DNA of 64,000 bases from Cellvibrionaceae bacterium (lineage in GTDB: Bacteria; Pseudomonadota; Gammaproteobacteria; Pseudomonadales; Cellvibrionaceae): NCBI GenBank assembly GCA_021151825.1, contig JAGKWQ010000012.1, positions 1-64,000 of the forward strand, in the 5' to 3' direction. The notes beneath the pieces were generated by a model, which saw only the letters and a program-made list of their open reading frames with translations, ran no database searches and had not been told where the DNA came from. Positions within the stretch are counted from its first letter, which is position 1; every line of letters begins with the position of its first letter. Shown piece by piece: positions 46,723 to 54,718 of the stretch. Both the position numbers and the translations under genes were made by a program.

Positions 46723-47072
46723 AGCTATAGCCCTGTGGTTATTGGCTAATTGCGCAGTTAATGGCTAATCACGCAGTTAATGACAGTCGCCAGGGTTGGG
46801 GGAACATCGCAGCGAACACTTGCCAGTTGCGGCTTATGCTGCGACGGCGAGGCTGTACCCATCATGAATAAAACCACAGCGGATACTAACCAAATCCGCC
46901 AAGAGAGTCTCACCGGATTTACGAAGAAGCTTTATCTTAACCCGTCTTTGTGATGGTTTCCCTGCTTACCGGGGCAAAACCAGCGGTGGCGATAGATAGT
47001 AGCGCCCCCGGCAAGGCAAACAGAGCGATAGCCCGATAATGACAAACAATCGGGATTGAGAGGATGGAACGT
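46723..47072. promoter_or_regulatory. 350-bp non-coding region with hairpins and a short tandem repeat
   Basis: No gene found. Two 19-bp tandem copies (46744-46762 and 46763-46781, GGCTAAT..GCAGTTAAT). On the minus strand, inverted repeats GCGGAT/ATCCGC (46879-46899) and CCCGAT/ATCGGG (47032-47054) could form RNA structure. It is the leader of the VOC gene. I cannot match it to a known riboswitch with confidence. Confidence 0.4.
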
Positions 47073-48296
47073 TTATTTTTGTTCCTGTTGGCGACGTAAC
47101 TGACTCAAATCATTTTTAACCCAATTCAATAAATCATCAGCAAAAAGCGGTTTGGAAAAATAATAACCTTGCACCAGATCTACCCCCAAATCGTGCAAGA
47201 TTTTAAAATCCTCAGCGGTTTCCACGCCTTCCGCAACGGTCGTGAGATTCAGGTTTTTGGCAAGGTCGATGGTGCTCGCAAGAATAGTTCGCTGTTGTGG
47301 CCTGGCTGCCGCGCGATGAACCAGAGAGCGATCAATTTTTAATTCTGTCGCCGGCACGCGCGATAATTGTTGGGCATTTGCAAAGCCAGTGCCGTAATCA
47401 TCAATAGCGATGTGGAAACCTTTCAAACGCAAACGCGCCAGTGTACGTATCGCACTGGCCAATTCGCCCAATAACGCATTCTCGGTCACTTCAAAGGTAA
47501 TTTCAGCAGGTGCAATACCGTACTTTTCCGCCATCTTGCACAGCCAATCCACCATGTCGGAATCCGCGAGTGACAATGGCGACAAATTAAATGCAAGATG
47601 AAAACGCAATCCGTATTGTTGCCAGGTGCGTTTATATTTGAATGCTTCCTCTAATAAAAAATGTGTAAGCGCATCGATCATGCCGTGACGTTCAGCCAAT
47701 TCAATAAACACGACCGGCGATATCATGCCCTTGGTTGGATGACGCCAGCGGGCCAATGCCTCAACTCCACGCAATAATAATCCGTGCACCGTAAGCTTGG
47801 GTTGAAACGCGAGGGTTAATTCGTTATTCGCCAACGCCTGGCTTAATTCCAATGCGGTGACTTCAGTGTCAGGCGATTTCTTGGGTTCGGCTGCCACTTT
47901 AGTGTCCTGAATAAAGCGCAACAAACTACACTCAAGGGCATCGGGTAATAACGGTTTTTGGAAGGTTCCCAGCACATGCAAGCCATCGGCTTCAGCCATG
48001 GTGCCTACACTGGCGATGAGAATAGGATCTTTCGCACTGAGGATGATTACACTGCTATTTAATTTCTTTTGCGCGATGGAACGAATTAATTCCACCCCGT
48101 CCATGATCGGCATTTCAAGATCAATCAATACTACATCGACACTGTTCGCCCCCAGCACATCCAATGCGTCAACGCCATTAGCGGCATCAAATAACGATTG
48201 CACACCCAGCTCCTGACACAATGCTTTGGCATACTGGCGCTGGGTGAGGCTGTCGTCAGTGACAAGCACACTCAATTCAGAAATCACAGACTTCAT
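47073..48296 (-). CDS. REC-EAL c-di-GMP phosphodiesterase
   Basis: 407 residues. REC domain at the N-terminus (Asp59 in VVLIDLEMPIMDG), then an EAL domain with catalytic motifs EALARW, FEVTENA, DDYGTGF, ELKIDRSLV and EGVETAEDF. It should hydrolyse c-di-GMP to pGpG when phosphorylated, or be inhibited by it. Its start codon overlaps the cheB stop by 4 bp (ATGA), so it is part of the chemotaxis operon. Confidence 0.9.
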   Translation of the reverse strand: MKSVISELSVLVTDDSLTQRQYAKALCQELGVQSLFDAANGVDALDVLGANSVDVVLIDLEMPIMDGVELIRSIAQKKLNSSVIILSAKDPILIASVGTMAEADGLHVLGTFQKPLLPDALECSLLRFIQDTKVAAEPKKSPDTEVTALELSQALANNELTLAFQPKLTVHGLLLRGVEALARWRHPTKGMISPVVFIELAERHGMIDALTHFLLEEAFKYKRTWQQYGLRFHLAFNLSPLSLADSDMVDWLCKMAEKYGIAPAEITFEVTENALLGELASAIRTLARLRLKGFHIAIDDYGTGFANAQQLSRVPATELKIDRSLVHRAAARPQQRTILASTIDLAKNLNLTTVAEGVETAEDFKILHDLGVDLVQGYYFSKPLFADDLLNWVKNDLSQLRRQQEQK

Positions 48297-49339
48297 GCCT
48301 TGCCTCCCAACACTGCCGGGATTTGCGACAATGGCATAATTTCTTTTGCGGCACCCAGGTTAATAGCTTCTTTGGGCATACCAAATACCACGCAGGATTG
48401 CTCATCCTGTGCGATAGTCCTGCAACCAACCTGGCGCATTTCCAACAACCCGCGCGCGCCATCATCCCCCATACCGGTCATAATAATTCCCATGGCGTTG
48501 CGGCCAGCGTAACGCGCAGCAGAGCGAAATAACACATCTACAGAAGGGCAATGACGATTCACACTTGGCCCACGAAAAACCTTGGCAATATATTGGGCTC
48601 CCGAACGCTGTACTTCCAGATGATGCCCTCCCGGAGCGATTAATACGCGCCCGGGAATTAAACGATCACCACTCTCCGCTTCTTTCACATCCACTTCACA
48701 GAGTCCGTCAAGGCGTTTGGCAAACGCAGCGGTGAACTTTTCCGGCATGTGTTGTACCACGGCAATACCCGGACAAGTGCGTGGAATTTTACTGAGGATC
48801 TCTTCCAGTGCCTGGGTACCACCAGTCGATGTTCCTATCACAATGATGGTATCTGTCGTCGCGGTCATAGCGACAAGATCGGTCGCCGGTGCCGCCACCG
48901 CTACCGGTTTTTTATCGGCGACAGATACACGGCGCGATACGTGCGCACCCGCAGCACCACGCACGGTTTGCCATAACAAATGTTTGGCTTCGAGTAGAAA
49001 ATCTTTCACACCCAATTGCGGTTTGGTAATGATATCGATGGCACCAGCAGCCAATGCTTGCAACGTTAACTCTGCCCCTTTTTCTGCTAACGAAGAACAA
49101 ATAATTACGGGTGTGGGTCGCTCTTGCATTAACTGCCGCAGAAATGTCAGGCCATCCATGCGCGGCATTTCAATATCCAGCAGCACTACATCCGGCCATT
49201 TTTTTTGCATCTGCTGCTGCGCAAATATGGGATCAGAAGCAGTAGCGTAGACACTGATATCGGGCGCCTCATTGAGAACACCGCTCAGTACCTGGCGCAC
49301 CACGGCTGAATCATCCACCACCAGCACATTAATAGTCAT
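48293..49339 (-). CDS. cheB: Chemotaxis response regulator methylesterase CheB
   Basis: 348 residues. REC domain (Asp55 in VVLLDIEMPRMDG) and C-terminal methylesterase/deamidase with the Ser-His-Asp triad in VIGTSTGGTQ, VVQHMPEKFT and MTGMGDDGARG. It removes methyl groups from the receptors made from the same operon. Between cheD (upstream) and the REC-EAL gene. Confidence 0.94.
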   Translation of the reverse strand: MTINVLVVDDSAVVRQVLSGVLNEAPDISVYATASDPIFAQQQMQKKWPDVVLLDIEMPRMDGLTFLRQLMQERPTPVIICSSLAEKGAELTLQALAAGAIDIITKPQLGVKDFLLEAKHLLWQTVRGAAGAHVSRRVSVADKKPVAVAAPATDLVAMTATTDTIIVIGTSTGGTQALEEILSKIPRTCPGIAVVQHMPEKFTAAFAKRLDGLCEVDVKEAESGDRLIPGRVLIAPGGHHLEVQRSGAQYIAKVFRGPSVNRHCPSVDVLFRSAARYAGRNAMGIIMTGMGDDGARGLLEMRQVGCRTIAQDEQSCVVFGMPKEAINLGAAKEIMPLSQIPAVLGGKA

Positions 49340-49439
49340 AGCATCTCAACTTTTACATAGATTGGCTTGCTTGCGCGAGCAAATAATCAGGCTGCACGAT
49401 TTCACCAAGTATTGTCGATAAGCGCGGCTTTTCAACAAC

Positions 49440-49922
49440 TTAACCAGCATTCATTTGATAATGTTTTAACTGAATTTCCCCGGTAGATATAATCAGTGTA
49501 AGGGAGCGAGAAATTTTTCCACCCACATCCACTTGCAGTGGTTTTAATTTTTCCCGCATCAACCAATTGCGCGCAAATTGGATATTATCTGCGCCAATAG
49601 ATGTGGCAGTACTGTAAGCAAACATATCGCCACCACCAAACACGCCCAGCTCAAACTCTGCCGGATCTGCAAACGACATCATCGCCAGCTTCATTTGCTC
49701 AAGGGCATTAGCCGCATAGCGACAATCGCGCCCCGGTAATTTTTGCTCGGGCATTTTTGCCAACAAATAATGGCAAAGCCCTCCCAACCTCAGCTTCGGA
49801 TGCCAGGCAGTCAGGGCTACACAAGAGCCCAACACGGTGTGCAAGCGCTCATACTCAGTACCGAAATACCACTCGCCGGGATGAATACTGTGTAGCGGCT
49901 TTGGTTCCAGGACAGCAATCAT
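49440..49922 (-). CDS. cheD: Chemoreceptor glutamine deamidase CheD
   Basis: 160 residues. Family core TVLGSCVAL (catalytic Cys34) and GGLCHYLL (His51) are present. It deamidates specific Gln residues of the receptors. ATG at 49922, 3 bp after cheR. Confidence 0.92.
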   Translation of the reverse strand: MIAVLEPKPLHSIHPGEWYFGTEYERLHTVLGSCVALTAWHPKLRLGGLCHYLLAKMPEQKLPGRDCRYAANALEQMKLAMMSFADPAEFELGVFGGGDMFAYSTATSIGADNIQFARNWLMREKLKPLQVDVGGKISRSLTLIISTGEIQLKHYQMNAG

Positions 49923-49925
49923 TCA

Positions 49926-50747
49926 TTAACGCCCGACCAGCCTATAAATAGCTGGCTTTACAGGAGCGAAGCGATTACTGATTCCGTGCAGGCTTTCTGA
50001 ATGGCCCACAAATAAAATACCGCCAGGATTCAGCTTTTCAGCAATCCGCTCCAGGATTTTGGTTTTGTTGTCATTTTCAAAATAAATCAAAACGTTACGC
50101 AGGAATACCAGATCGAACTTCCCCAAGTCAGGAAAATCCTCATGAAGATTGAGTGTAAAAAACTGCACAGCCTGGCGCAATTCAGCAATCACTCTTACAT
50201 TGCCAGTTTGCGGGCCAACACCTTTGCGACAAAAACGACGCAAATATTCGGGTGGAATATTGCGCACGCGCATGTCCGGATATATCCCGATTTTTGCTTG
50301 CTCTACTACAGTACGATTCACATCGGAGCACAGTAGTTCCCAATCGCAATTGCAACGATCCTTTAGCACCATCGCAATACTGTAAGGCTCTTCGCCTGTC
50401 GATGACGCGGCACTCCAAACCCGGAAGCTGTGGCCGGGGCGATAATTGGGCAGGATTTCATCCTGCAAATAATCAAAATGTTTTTGTTCGCGAAAAAAAT
50501 AGGTTTCGTTGGTGGTGATTAATTCCAGCGCCGTACTTAACTCACTGCGCCCCTGAGGGCTTTGAATAAAGCGATAATATTCACCAAAACCTTTTAAATC
50601 ACAGGCCTGCAACCGCTTCCACAAACGGTTGCTCAGTAACGCTTTTTTCTGCGCGGGCAAAAAAATACCCAGTTTTTGCTGGATAAGTTGCTGGAATAAT
50701 TGGAACTCCTGATCAGTAGGAATCGGGGTTGCGCTATCCGCGGACAT
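49926..50747 (-). CDS. cheR: Chemoreceptor methyltransferase CheR
   Basis: 273 residues from the ATG at 50747 (AGGGG upstream; ATG 50756 and GTG 50759 also open the frame). N-terminal helical domain (QLIQQKLGIFLPAQKK) and SAM-dependent domain (VWSAASSTGEEPYSIAM, FDLVFLRNVLIYFE). It methylates Glu residues of the two upstream receptors, which carry possible CheR-docking C-terminal pentapeptides. Confidence 0.93.
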   Translation of the reverse strand: MSADSATPIPTDQEFQLFQQLIQQKLGIFLPAQKKALLSNRLWKRLQACDLKGFGEYYRFIQSPQGRSELSTALELITTNETYFFREQKHFDYLQDEILPNYRPGHSFRVWSAASSTGEEPYSIAMVLKDRCNCDWELLCSDVNRTVVEQAKIGIYPDMRVRNIPPEYLRRFCRKGVGPQTGNVRVIAELRQAVQFFTLNLHEDFPDLGKFDLVFLRNVLIYFENDNKTKILERIAEKLNPGGILFVGHSESLHGISNRFAPVKPAIYRLVGR

Positions 50748-50814
50748 AATCACCATCACCCCTACTGATCGTTATACATAACATTTTTATTCTGCTCATC
50801 ATAAACACCGTACA

Positions 50815-52449
50815 TCAGGTATAACGCACAAAATCCTTGTCGAGATCATCATCACTCGGCGCCGGTTTTGTTGCAGGTTTTTTTGCGCGTGTTGGCGTTA
50901 TAGGTTGCGTTGGAGCAGAACGGGAACTGCGTGCAAAATTGTTGCGGGAATCTTCAACAGACAAGGTGAAATAACTAACCGCATCTTGCAGACGCATCGC
51001 TTGTGAACTCAGTTCTTCTGATGTAGAACTCAATTCTTCGGCAGCCGCTGCGTTTTGCTGCATGGTTTGGCTTACCTGACCAATGGCGGCATTAATTTGA
51101 TTGACACCCGCCGTTTGTTCGGACGATGCAGCGGAAATTTCCTGCACCAAATCTGCAGTTTTACGAATACTCGGTACCATTTCCTGCAAAAGTTTGCCCG
51201 CGTTGTCTGCTTTGCTAACCGTTTCACCGGCAAGCGAACCAATTTCTTGTGCAGCAACCTGGCTACGTTCAGCAAGTTTACGTACCTCCGAGGCAACCAC
51301 CGCAAAACCACGTCCGTGCTCACCGGCACGCCCGGCTTCAATCGCCGCGTTCAATGCCAGTAAATTAGTTTGGTAAGCAATGTCATCAATAACGCTAATA
51401 CGATCAGCAATTTTTTGCATCGCTTCTACGGTGCTGGCAACAGCGCTACCACCCGTTGCCGCATCTGCTGCTGCCTTTTGGGCCATGCCGTCAGTAATAC
51501 TGGCATTTTCATTATTTTGCATAATGGACGCGGACATTTGCTCCATGGATGCCGAGGTTTCTTCCACGCTCGCTGCCTGTACTGATGCACCTTTAGCCAG
51601 CGATTGGGCCGTCGCATTTACTTCTTCAGAGGCAGAGGCCAACGCATCGGCAGAGCTGCGCACTTCCCCTAGCACTTGCGACAGTGATGTAGACATTTCC
51701 TGAATCGCCGCAAGCATACTGGTGGTATCGCCCGGCTTGGTATTCACTTGCTGGGTTAAATCGCCGCTGGCAATTTTGGCAACCACCGCAGCCGCATAAT
51801 CAGGCTCTCCACCCAATTGGCGAAGTAAATTGCGCGCGATGAAAAAACCGATCAATGCAATGGCAACCAGCGTTATTAAAGAAATAGTTATCGAAAGGAC
51901 TGCAGCTTTGGATTTTGTTACCAGAGCGTTGTTTTTGGAATTGTCAGCTAGTTCCGTGTTGTAGGCAGCATGATCTTCCAACGCAGTGGCAAGAGACCGC
52001 GCATCATCTCCGGATTTTTCCATTAACACGAGTGCGGCATCAGTTTGGCCCTTTTTGGCAGCAGCCAAAATTCCGGGGAGATGCCCCACAAAACTTTCAA
52101 AGAATTTTTTATCCGCCGCAAACAAAGCTTTATCTTTATCATTAGCTAAAAATTCTTCGTACTTTTTAATACCATTTCGAGCATCATTCATCGCCTTATT
52201 TAAATCCGACTCAAGCTTTTCTATTTGTGCCGGATCTGTATTTAATACAAAGCGACTTAAGCGAATACGAAAACGATAAACATTATTCTGAATTTCCGAT
52301 AGGAGATTCATGCTGGGAATAACATTGTCATTGCTGTAATTCGCCTGCTCAAAAACGGTATTAATCTGCACCTGGGCAGCACCAGCTAGAATAATAATTC
52401 CCAGTAACGCAGTAGCGACCAGCAATAACATTTTTTTTGCAACAGTCAT
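50815..52449 (-). CDS. Transmembrane methyl-accepting chemotaxis protein (MCP 1)
   Basis: 544 residues; ATG 52449 chosen for its GGAG spacing. TM1 (about 8-26), periplasmic helical bundle (about 30-180), TM2 (about 182-204), HAMP-type region with RQLGGEP, adaptation helices and the hairpin tip DDIAYQTNLLALNAAIEAGRAGEHGRGFAVVA. Near the C-terminus DKDFVRYT contains a CheR-docking-like pentapeptide (DFVRY). Close paralogue of MCP 2, so the two probably arose by tandem duplication. Confidence 0.92.
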   Translation of the reverse strand: MTVAKKMLLLVATALLGIIILAGAAQVQINTVFEQANYSNDNVIPSMNLLSEIQNNVYRFRIRLSRFVLNTDPAQIEKLESDLNKAMNDARNGIKKYEEFLANDKDKALFAADKKFFESFVGHLPGILAAAKKGQTDAALVLMEKSGDDARSLATALEDHAAYNTELADNSKNNALVTKSKAAVLSITISLITLVAIALIGFFIARNLLRQLGGEPDYAAAVVAKIASGDLTQQVNTKPGDTTSMLAAIQEMSTSLSQVLGEVRSSADALASASEEVNATAQSLAKGASVQAASVEETSASMEQMSASIMQNNENASITDGMAQKAAADAATGGSAVASTVEAMQKIADRISVIDDIAYQTNLLALNAAIEAGRAGEHGRGFAVVASEVRKLAERSQVAAQEIGSLAGETVSKADNAGKLLQEMVPSIRKTADLVQEISAASSEQTAGVNQINAAIGQVSQTMQQNAAAAEELSSTSEELSSQAMRLQDAVSYFTLSVEDSRNNFARSSRSAPTQPITPTRAKKPATKPAPSDDDLDKDFVRYT

Positions 52450-52509
52450 GTTTAGCTCCATTAAGATCTTTGATCACAAATTCCCAATGTTTTGATTGGG
52501 TGAATTTTA

Positions 52510-54180
52510 TCAGTTAAAACGTACAAAGTTATCATCCAGGTCATCACCACTGACTGCATGTTTCGCAGTGATTTTTTTAGGGCCTTGGCCGGATGGTTTG
52601 GTTAATGTCGTGGGCGATGTTTTTTTAAATGAGCTATTAGCCGCTTCAGCATGCAATTTGAAATAGGTCATTGATTCCTGCAACCGAATTGCCTGCGCAC
52701 TCATTTCTTCTGAAGTCGAACTTAACTCTTCCGATGCCGCTGCGTTTTGTTGCAAAGTTTGACTCACCTGACCAATAGCACCGTTAATTTGTGCAACACC
52801 GGCATTTTGCTCGGAGGACGCCGCCGCAATTTCTTGCACCAAATCCGCTGTTTTACGAATTGCGGGCACCATATTGTTGAGCATCGTTCCCGCTGTTTCA
52901 GCGCGTTTCACTGTATCTAATGCCAATGTCCCGATTTCCTGTGCAGCGACCTGACTACGCTCGGCAAGCTTACGGACTTCAGAGGCCACAACTGCAAATC
53001 CGCGACCATGTTCACCGGCGCGCCCGGCTTCAATGGCCGCATTTAAAGCCAGCAAGTTCGTTTGATAGGCAATGTCATCAATCACACTGATTCGTTCAGC
53101 AATTTTTTGCATTGCTTGCACGGTATTCATTACCGCTTCGCCACCGGTCGCCGCATCTGTCGCCGCTTTTTGAGCCATACCATCGGTAATTTTTGCGTTC
53201 TCGCTATTTTGCGAAATAGACGCCGACATTTGCTCCATAGAGGCAGAGGTTTCCTCTACGCTCGCTGCTTGTATCGATGCGCCTTTTGCCAACGATTGTG
53301 CCGTTGCATTCACTTCTTCCGATGCCGATGACAAGGCATCAGCTGAACTGCGTACATCGCCAATAATTTCGGCAAGTTGCTTGCGCATATTGGCCACACT
53401 GGCTAGCAATGAACTTTGATCGCCGTGTTTGAGCTGGATATCAATATTGAGATAACCGTTGGCCACTTGTGAAACCACATCAGCCGTGTACGCCGGTTCA
53501 CCGCCCAGGGTTTTAAACATATCGCGAAAAATAATCACCATCGTCCCGATAATAACGGTCGATGCAACAACACAAATAATGACCAGAATATTTACGGTTT
53601 CGTTATAAACTATTTCTGTTTTTTTATCTGACTCATCCAGATATTGCTCGAAACCGGTTTTAGTAGTGGCCGCCAGAGCTTCCATTTGCGACGCTGTTTC
53701 GCGATCCATACCACTGACCTGTTTATCAACCGCTTTGCCAGTATTAGGTTCATCCTGATCAAAATCGCCTAAAGCAGCACGATAATTTTTTCCCAATGTC
53801 GCATGCTCTGTTTGAAGCTTTTCAATTGCTTCCGTTGAAATGCCTTCTTCTTTTTGCAATGCCATCGCTTTAGCCAAATGGTTTTGTACGGTTTTTTCGG
53901 CCTGGTTAAATCCATCGGCATATTTCACAAATTGTTCCGGTTCGTTGCCGCGAATAAGGATATTTTTCCATTCCTGCACTTGGGTTTTAAACGTGATGGC
54001 GGAACCTTGAATCTCACCCAAAATATCCGCGCGACGTTGCACGTGCACATTGGTTTCATCAACAATTGCGTTGAATTGACGAATTTGTAAATAGGCGGAG
54101 CCACCCAGAACACACAATCCCAAAATGATAAGGGCACTGAGCAACAATATTTTGGACTTCAAGGTTAAATTGGCTAACAC
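52510..54180 (-). CDS. Transmembrane methyl-accepting chemotaxis protein (MCP 2)
   Basis: 556 residues, GTG start with GGGAG 6 nt upstream. TM1 (about 8-28), periplasmic helical sensor (about 30-195), TM2, a HAMP-type region with LGGEPAYTADVV, and a signalling domain nearly identical to MCP 1. Ends DDNFVRFN, again a docking-like pentapeptide (NFVRF). The periplasmic parts of MCP 1 and MCP 2 differ, so they likely sense different ligands. Confidence 0.92.
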   Translation of the reverse strand: MLANLTLKSKILLLSALIILGLCVLGGSAYLQIRQFNAIVDETNVHVQRRADILGEIQGSAITFKTQVQEWKNILIRGNEPEQFVKYADGFNQAEKTVQNHLAKAMALQKEEGISTEAIEKLQTEHATLGKNYRAALGDFDQDEPNTGKAVDKQVSGMDRETASQMEALAATTKTGFEQYLDESDKKTEIVYNETVNILVIICVVASTVIIGTMVIIFRDMFKTLGGEPAYTADVVSQVANGYLNIDIQLKHGDQSSLLASVANMRKQLAEIIGDVRSSADALSSASEEVNATAQSLAKGASIQAASVEETSASMEQMSASISQNSENAKITDGMAQKAATDAATGGEAVMNTVQAMQKIAERISVIDDIAYQTNLLALNAAIEAGRAGEHGRGFAVVASEVRKLAERSQVAAQEIGTLALDTVKRAETAGTMLNNMVPAIRKTADLVQEIAAASSEQNAGVAQINGAIGQVSQTLQQNAAASEELSSTSEEMSAQAIRLQESMTYFKLHAEAANSSFKKTSPTTLTKPSGQGPKKITAKHAVSGDDLDDNFVRFN

Positions 54181-54208
54181 GGTAACTCCCTCACAACAAT
54201 AAATTAGG

Positions 54209-54718
54209 TTATTGCAGCTGGGCTTCTACCAAATGCGCCAGCTCGCGGATGGACAAGGCATTATTTGCATCCAGCAATACCACAAATTCATCCTCGCGCT
54301 TGGCAATACCTTGAATAAACTCGGCGCGAATATTGGCTCCAAAAGACGGGGCATCTTCAATATTTTCATCGTCCATTTCGATCACTTCACTTACTGCATC
54401 CGCAAGCAAACCCAGCACATGGTTTTGCTCGTTGTTTTGCAATTCCACCACAATAATGCAGGTACGCTTTTGCACCTCAATGGACTTACGCCCCAAGCGC
54501 ACTGCCAAATCAATAACCGGTACTACTTCACCGCGCAAATTAATTACACCGCGCAAAAAATTGGGCATCAATGGCACTTCAGTAATGCCACTGTATTCAA
54601 TAATTTCACGGGTCTGCGACAGCTCCAGACCGTAATGCTCATTGCCAATACGGAACGTAAGATATTGCTTGATCACTTCCGGGGAACCGGTCTTTTTTTG
54701 TTTACTTGCCTGATTCAT
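54209..54718 (-). CDS. cheW: Chemotaxis coupling protein CheW
   Basis: 169 residues. YLTFRIGNEHYGLELSQTREI, LMPNFLRGVINLRGEVVPVIDL and the RTCIIVVEL region show the two SH3-like subdomains. Couples CheA to the receptors. ATG at 54718 directly abuts the cheA stop codon. Confidence 0.94.
   Translation of the reverse strand: MNQASKQKKTGSPEVIKQYLTFRIGNEHYGLELSQTREIIEYSGITEVPLMPNFLRGVINLRGEVVPVIDLAVRLGRKSIEVQKRTCIIVVELQNNEQNHVLGLLADAVSEVIEMDDENIEDAPSFGANIRAEFIQGIAKREDEFVVLLDANNALSIRELAHLVEAQLQ

Noticed and set aside
46930..47000. Possible c-di-GMP-I (GEMM) riboswitch on the minus strand
   Set aside because: A stretch resembling the GGGAAACC...AAAG core exists but the conserved GAAA tetraloop, receptor and P3 elements are not convincing.
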